Shown here one piece after another: positions 58,520 through 62,253 of a DNA stretch of 62,253 nt; the first letter of the stretch is position 1; the number at the start of each line of letters is the position of its first letter. Below the pieces are notes generated by a model. The model was not told the DNA's origin and made no database searches. It worked only from the letters and a program-made list of their open reading frames with translations. The position numbers were made by a program, and so were the translations under genes. Origin of the DNA: Streptomyces glomeratus. GTDB lineage: Bacteria; Actinomycetota; Actinomycetes; Streptomycetales; Streptomycetaceae. The stretch spans positions 1 through 62,253 of the forward strand of contig NZ_JAKEEB010000037.1 of assembly GCF_021462825.1 (NCBI RefSeq), given 5' to 3'.

Positions 58520-59890
58520 GTGGCACATCGAACACCCCCGCTCGGTGTCGAGGAACTGCACGCCCTCGTCGCGGGCGGCGAGATCGACACCGTCGTCCTG
58601 GCCTTCCCGGACATGCAAGGGCGCCTCCAGGGCAAGCGGTTCGCCGCCCGCTTCTTCCTCGACGAGGTACTGGAGCACGGAACGGAGGGCTGCAACTACC
58701 TCCTCGCCGTCGACACCGAGATGAACACGGTCGACGGGTACGAGATGTCCTCCTGGGACCGCGGCTACGGCGACTTCGCCCTCCACCCCGATCTGAGCAC
58801 CCTGCGCCGGGTTCCCTGGCACGACGGCACGGCCCTCGTCGTCGCCGACCTGGCCTGGAGCGACGGGTCCCCCGTGGCCGCCGCGCCCCGGCAGATCCTG
58901 CGGCGGCAGCTGGAGCGCCTCGCGGCCCTGGGACTCACCGCCCAGGTCGGCACCGAGCTGGAGTTCATCGTCTTCAAGGACGCCTACGAGCAGGCATGGG
59001 ACGCGAACTACCGGGGACTGACCCCGGTCAACCAGTACAACGTCGACTACTCCGTGCTCGGCACGGGCCGCATCGAGCCGCTGCTGCGCCGTATCCGCAA
59101 CGAGATGGCGGGCGCCGGCCTCACCGTCGAGTCCGCCAAGGGCGAGTGCAACCCCGGCCAGCACGAGATCGCGTTCCGGTACGACGAAGCCCTGGTCACC
59201 TGCGACCAGCACGCCCTCTACAAGACCGGCGCCAAGGAGATCGCGGCCCAGGAGGGCGTCTCGCTCACCTTCATGGCCAAGTACAACGAGCGCGAGGGCA
59301 ACTCCTGCCACATCCACCTCTCGCTCACGGACGAGCACGGGCGCACCGTCATGCCCGGCGCGCCGGACGACCCCGGCGGGATGTCCGAGGTGATGCGGCA
59401 CTTCCTCGCGGGACAGCTCACCGCCCTGCGGGACTTCTCGCTCCTGTACGCCCCGGGCATCAACTCCTACAAGCGGTTCCAGCCCGGCTCCTTCGCCCCG
59501 ACCGCGGTCGCCTGGGGACACGACAACCGCACCTGCGCCCTCAGGGTGGTCGGCCACGGCCGTTCGCTGCGCTTCGAGAACCGGGTGCCCGGCGGCGACG
59601 TCAATCCGCACCTCGCGGTCGCCGGAATGGTCGCGGCCGGCCTCCACGGCATCGAGCAGAAGCTGGAGCTCCCCGACCCCTGCCCCGGCAACGCCTACAC
59701 CGCCGACTACGAGCACGTGCCCACCACCCTGCGCGAGGCAGCCGAACTCTGGGAGAACAGCCCCATCGCCAAGGCCGCCTTCGGTGACGAGGTGGTGGCG
59801 CACTACCGCAACATGGCCCGCGTCGAGCTGGCCGCCTTCGACGCCGCGGTGACCGACTGGGAGCTGCGCCGCTCCTTCGAACGCATGTAA
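58520..59890 (+). CDS. glnA4: Glutamine synthetase-like gamma-glutamyl-amine ligase (GlnA4-type)
   Basis: A 456-residue GS-fold ligase. Metal and ATP sites are visible in 'GTELEFIVFKDAYEQ', 'ESAKGECNPGQHEIAFRYDEALVTCDQHALYK', 'NEREGNSCHIHLSL' and 'GINSYKRFQPGSFAP', and the C-terminal 'LRFENRVPGGDVNPHLAVAGMVAAG' is conserved. The adenylylation-site loop of true GSI (NLYDLPPEE) is not present. In S. coelicolor the syntenic GlnA4 (SCO1613) is reported to ligate glutamate to ethanolamine rather than to ammonia. GTG 58520 follows GAAGGAG. It is the first gene of a three-gene operon with an aldehyde dehydrogenase and an SDR. Confidence 0.9.
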   Translation: MAHRTPPLGVEELHALVAGGEIDTVVLAFPDMQGRLQGKRFAARFFLDEVLEHGTEGCNYLLAVDTEMNTVDGYEMSSWDRGYGDFALHPDLSTLRRVPWHDGTALVVADLAWSDGSPVAAAPRQILRRQLERLAALGLTAQVGTELEFIVFKDAYEQAWDANYRGLTPVNQYNVDYSVLGTGRIEPLLRRIRNEMAGAGLTVESAKGECNPGQHEIAFRYDEALVTCDQHALYKTGAKEIAAQEGVSLTFMAKYNEREGNSCHIHLSLTDEHGRTVMPGAPDDPGGMSEVMRHFLAGQLTALRDFSLLYAPGINSYKRFQPGSFAPTAVAWGHDNRTCALRVVGHGRSLRFENRVPGGDVNPHLAVAGMVAAGLHGIEQKLELPDPCPGNAYTADYEHVPTTLREAAELWENSPIAKAAFGDEVVAHYRNMARVELAAFDAAVTDWELRRSFERM

Positions 59891-59901
59891 GAGGTCCTTC
59901 C

Positions 59902-61281
59902 TTGTCGAATCCGCTGGAACTCCAGGTACTCAACCCGGCCACCGAGCAGGTCGTCGCCACCGTCCCCGCCGCGGGCACGGCCGACGTGGACGCCGCCGTC
60001 GTACGCGCCGCGCGGGCACAGTCCCGGTGGACGGCGCTCCCGCCCGGCGACCGCGCCCGGCTGCTGCGCCGCTTCGCCGTGACGGTCGACGAACACCTGG
60101 AAGAACTCGCACGGCTGGAGGTCCGCGAGGCCGGACACACGATCGGCAACGCCCGCTGGGAGGCGGGCAACGTCCGCGACCTGCTGGACTACGCGGCCGG
60201 GGGAGTGGAGCGGCTCACCGGCCGTCAGATCCCGGTTCCGGGCGGCCTGGACGTCACCATCCTCGAGCCGCTCGGTGTCGTAGGCGTCATCGCGCCCTGG
60301 AACTTCCCCATGCCGATCGCCGCGTGGGGCATGGCCCCGGCGCTCGCCGCCGGCAACGCGGTGCTCCTCAAACCCGCCGAGACGACCCCGCTCACGGCCC
60401 TGCGCCTGGCCGAGCTGGCGCTTGCGGCGGGCCTGCCGGACGGACTGTTCCAGGTGCTGCCGGGCCACGGCCCCGTGGCGGGCCGGGCGCTCGTGGAACA
60501 CCCGGGCGTGGCGAAGATCGTCTTCACCGGGTCGACGGCCGTGGGCAAGGAGGTGCTGGCCAAGGGCTCCGCCCTCCTCAAGCGCGTCACCCTCGAACTC
60601 GGCGGCAAGAGCCCGAACATCGTCTTCGCCGACGCCGACCTCGACGCCGCCGCGGCCGCCGCCCCCATGTCCTTCCTCGACAACTCCGGCCAGGACTGCT
60701 GCGCCCGTACCCGTATCCTCGTCCAGCGCTCCGTCCACGACCGCTTCCTCGGCCTCCTCGCCCCCGGGATCGAATCGGTCGTCGTCGGCGACCCGGCCGA
60801 GGAGAGCACCCAGATGGGGCCGCTGATCTCCGGAACCCAACTGGAACGCGTCCGTGGTTACGTCGACCCCGAGGCGCCCGGCATCCGCGGCAAGGCCCCC
60901 GAAGGCCCCGGCTTCTGGTTCCCGCCCACCGTCCTCACCGGAGTCGAGCCGCACGCGCGCGTGGCCGTCGAGGAGGTCTTCGGGCCGGTCGCCGTCGTGC
61001 TGCCCTTCGAGGACGAGGCCGACGCGATCCGCCTCGCCAACGACACCCCCTACGGTCTCTCGGGCTCCGTCTGGACCCGGGACATCGGCCGCGCGCTGCG
61101 CGTCTCCCAGGCCGTCCGCGCGGGCAACCTGTCCGTCAACTCCCACTCCAGCGTCCGCTACTGGACCCCCTTCGGCGGCTTCAAGCAGTCGGGGATCGGC
61201 CGTGAGCTCGGCCCGGACGCCCTGAGCGCCTTCACCGAAACCAAGAACGTCTTCATCAGCACGGAGGGCCCCGCACAGTGA
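59902..61281 (+). CDS. Aldehyde dehydrogenase, NAD(P)+-dependent
   Basis: A 459-residue ALDH. The cofactor-binding 'GVIAPWNFPMPIAAWGMAPALAAGNAVLLKPAETTPL' and 'VFTGSTAVGKEVL', catalytic Glu in 'TLELGGKSPNIVFADADL' and nucleophilic Cys in 'NSGQDCCARTRI' are all present, as is 'EEVFGPV'. The TTG 59902 start is preceded by GAGG. It begins 11 bases after the glnA4-like stop, so it likely oxidises the gamma-glutamyl aldehyde formed from the glutamylated amine. It overlaps the next gene by GTGA. Confidence 0.93.
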   Translation: MSNPLELQVLNPATEQVVATVPAAGTADVDAAVVRAARAQSRWTALPPGDRARLLRRFAVTVDEHLEELARLEVREAGHTIGNARWEAGNVRDLLDYAAGGVERLTGRQIPVPGGLDVTILEPLGVVGVIAPWNFPMPIAAWGMAPALAAGNAVLLKPAETTPLTALRLAELALAAGLPDGLFQVLPGHGPVAGRALVEHPGVAKIVFTGSTAVGKEVLAKGSALLKRVTLELGGKSPNIVFADADLDAAAAAAPMSFLDNSGQDCCARTRILVQRSVHDRFLGLLAPGIESVVVGDPAEESTQMGPLISGTQLERVRGYVDPEAPGIRGKAPEGPGFWFPPTVLTGVEPHARVAVEEVFGPVAVVLPFEDEADAIRLANDTPYGLSGSVWTRDIGRALRVSQAVRAGNLSVNSHSSVRYWTPFGGFKQSGIGRELGPDALSAFTETKNVFISTEGPAQ

Positions 61282-62069
61282 CCTCGCAGACACCGGACAC
61301 CATCTGCCGCCGCCTGGTCGGCCGGACCGCCGTCGTCACCGGAGCCGGCAGCGGCATCGGTCTCGCCGCCGCGCGCCGGCTCGCCGCCGAGGGCGCCCAC
61401 GTCGTCTGCGGCGACATCGACGAGACCCGTGGCAAGGCCGCCGCCGACGAGGTCGACGGGCTCTTCGTGAAGGTGGACGTCACCGACGCCGAGCAGGTCG
61501 AGGCGCTGTTCAAGGCGGCATACGACACCTACGGCAGCGTCGACATCGCCTTCAACAACGCCGGGATCTCACCGCCCGACGACGACTCCATCCTGGAGAC
61601 CGGGCTGGAGGCCTGGAAGCGGGTGCAGGAAGTCAACCTGACCTCCGTCTACCTGTGCTGCAAGTCCGCGATCCCCTACATGCGGCGCCAGGGCAAGGGC
61701 TCCATCATCAACACGGCGTCGTTCGTCGCCCGCATGGGCGCGGCCACCTCGCAGATCTCGTACACCGCCTCCAAGGGCGGCGTGCTCGCCATGTCGCGGG
61801 AGCTGGGTGTGCAGTTCGCCCGCGAGGGCATCCGGGTCAACGCCCTGTGTCCCGGACCGGTCAACACCCCGCTGTTGCAGGAACTCTTCGCCAAGGATCC
61901 CGAGCGGGCCGCGCGCCGGCTGGTCCACATCCCGGTCGGGCGGTTCGCGGAGGCCGAGGAGATCGCCGCCGCCGTCGCGTTCCTCGCCAGCGACGACTCC
62001 TCCTTCGTCAACGCCACCGACTTCCTGGTGGACGGGGGCATCTCGGGTGCGTACGTCACACCGCTCTAG
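61278..62069 (+). CDS. Short-chain dehydrogenase/reductase
   Basis: A 263-residue classical SDR. The nucleotide-binding TGxxxGxG is 'VVTGAGSGIGLAAARRLAAEGA', Asp after the second strand ('CGDID') favours NAD, 'FNNAGIS' is the NNAG motif, and the catalytic Ser and Tyr-Lys are in 'NTASFVARMG' and 'SYTASKGG'. GTG 61278 overlaps the dehydrogenase stop, so it belongs to the same operon. It may oxidise the alcohol of glutamylated ethanolamine to the aldehyde used by the upstream enzyme. Confidence 0.93.
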   Translation: MTSQTPDTICRRLVGRTAVVTGAGSGIGLAAARRLAAEGAHVVCGDIDETRGKAAADEVDGLFVKVDVTDAEQVEALFKAAYDTYGSVDIAFNNAGISPPDDDSILETGLEAWKRVQEVNLTSVYLCCKSAIPYMRRQGKGSIINTASFVARMGAATSQISYTASKGGVLAMSRELGVQFAREGIRVNALCPGPVNTPLLQELFAKDPERAARRLVHIPVGRFAEAEEIAAAVAFLASDDSSFVNATDFLVDGGISGAYVTPL

Positions 62070-62154
62070 GGGCGCAGGGGTGCGGTCCATGTCGGGCGGG
62101 ACATCTTCTCGCATGGACCCCGGTCGCGGCCCCCCGGCCCCCGCCGCCGCCGCG

Positions 62155-62177
62155 CCCCCCCCCCCCCCCCCCCCCCC
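62155..62177. other. Run of 23 cytosines (probable assembly junction)
   Basis: An uninterrupted 23-base C tract follows GC-only sequence from about 62125. Such a run is very unusual in a Streptomyces chromosome and coincides with an abrupt entry into an unrelated coding sequence, which points to a sequencing or assembly artefact. Confidence 0.7.
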
Positions 62178-62253
62178 GGGCGCTGCGGCGGCGGCAGCTG
62201 CGGAACCTCCTCACCACGCTGCTGCTGTCGACGGGGGTGCCGATGCTGGTGGC
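62178..62253 (+). CDS. glgX: Fragment of glycogen debranching enzyme (GlgX)
   Basis: The frame containing codons from 62192 reads 'RRQLRNLLTTLLLSTGVPMLVA', which matches the conserved segment preceding 'GGDE' in GlgX/TreX debranching enzymes of glycoside hydrolase family 13. It is cut off at the window end and has no start; the left edge is lost in the C run. The true gene would remove alpha-1,6 branches from glycogen. Confidence 0.6.

Noticed and set aside
1..62253. CRISPR arrays, insertion sequences, prophage or integrase genes
   Set aside because: No spaced direct-repeat arrays, transposase or integrase motifs, or tRNA attachment sites were seen. The short tandem repeats at 29263, 41862 and 50951 have no spacers.

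Overview
The window is a high-GC (roughly 70%) actinobacterial chromosome segment, almost certainly from a Streptomyces. Supporting signs are GC-saturated third codon positions, many GTG and a few TTG starts, AAGGAGG-type ribosome sites, hairpin terminators mostly lacking U-tracts, and a gene order that, from memory, follows S. coelicolor from about SCO1662 down to SCO1611. Both window ends are low-complexity G/C sequence. The right end joins a glycogen debranching enzyme fragment across a 23-base C run, so at least that junction looks like a draft-assembly edge.

Left part (1-21.8 kb): a PAC2-family protein; a decayed amidohydrolase next to an intact nucleoside phosphorylase; the glycerol regulon (glpF-glpK-glpD with the IclR repressor gylR) with matching GylR-like palindromes at both promoters; cobalamin-dependent methionine synthase metH; a HAD hydrolase; two tandem oligopeptide-binding lipoproteins without permease genes; an orphan NarL-type response regulator; a RecB-family nuclease divergent from an M50 site-2 protease; and the tRNA m1A58 methyltransferase trmI.

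Centre (21.8-42 kb): the Pup-proteasome locus. It comprises the ATPase ring arc/mpa, the depupylase dop, pup (C-terminal GGQ), an HNH/endonuclease VII-like gene overlapping prcB, prcB, prcA, a divergent LacI regulator and MFS transporter pair, the Pup ligase pafA, two FKBP prolyl isomerases, the WYL regulators pafB and pafC, a zinc-ribbon protein, a tiny membrane protein, tatA, tatC and the Ski2-like helicase helY. Pup made from this locus would be deamidated by Dop, ligated to lysines by PafA, recognised by the Arc coiled coils and degraded in the PrcBA chamber. PafB and PafC are DNA-damage-response activators encoded in the same block.

Right part (42-62 kb): a conservon (cvnABCD: sensor kinase-like, roadblock, DUF742, Ras-like GTPase) followed by a CYP157-type P450 lacking the ExxR motif; an RluA-type pseudouridine synthase; a PadR regulator with a DrrAB-type ABC exporter; a siderophore-interacting flavoprotein under an iron-box-like palindrome; a 5'-3' exonuclease; an XRE-cupin regulator with a cytoplasmic BtuF-like metal receptor; a LysR/TDT-transporter divergent pair; and a glutamine-synthetase-like operon (PuuD-type hydrolase, FadR-type regulator, glnA4-like ligase, aldehyde dehydrogenase, SDR) that fits gamma-glutamylation-based amine/ethanolamine use.

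The core genes are well known. The parts worth a second look are the endonuclease VII-like gene inside the pup-prcBA operon, the mutually exclusive hairpins in the tatA leader, several exact palindromes at divergent promoters, a Crp-like site, and three separate short tandem repeats that overlap stop codons or terminators.
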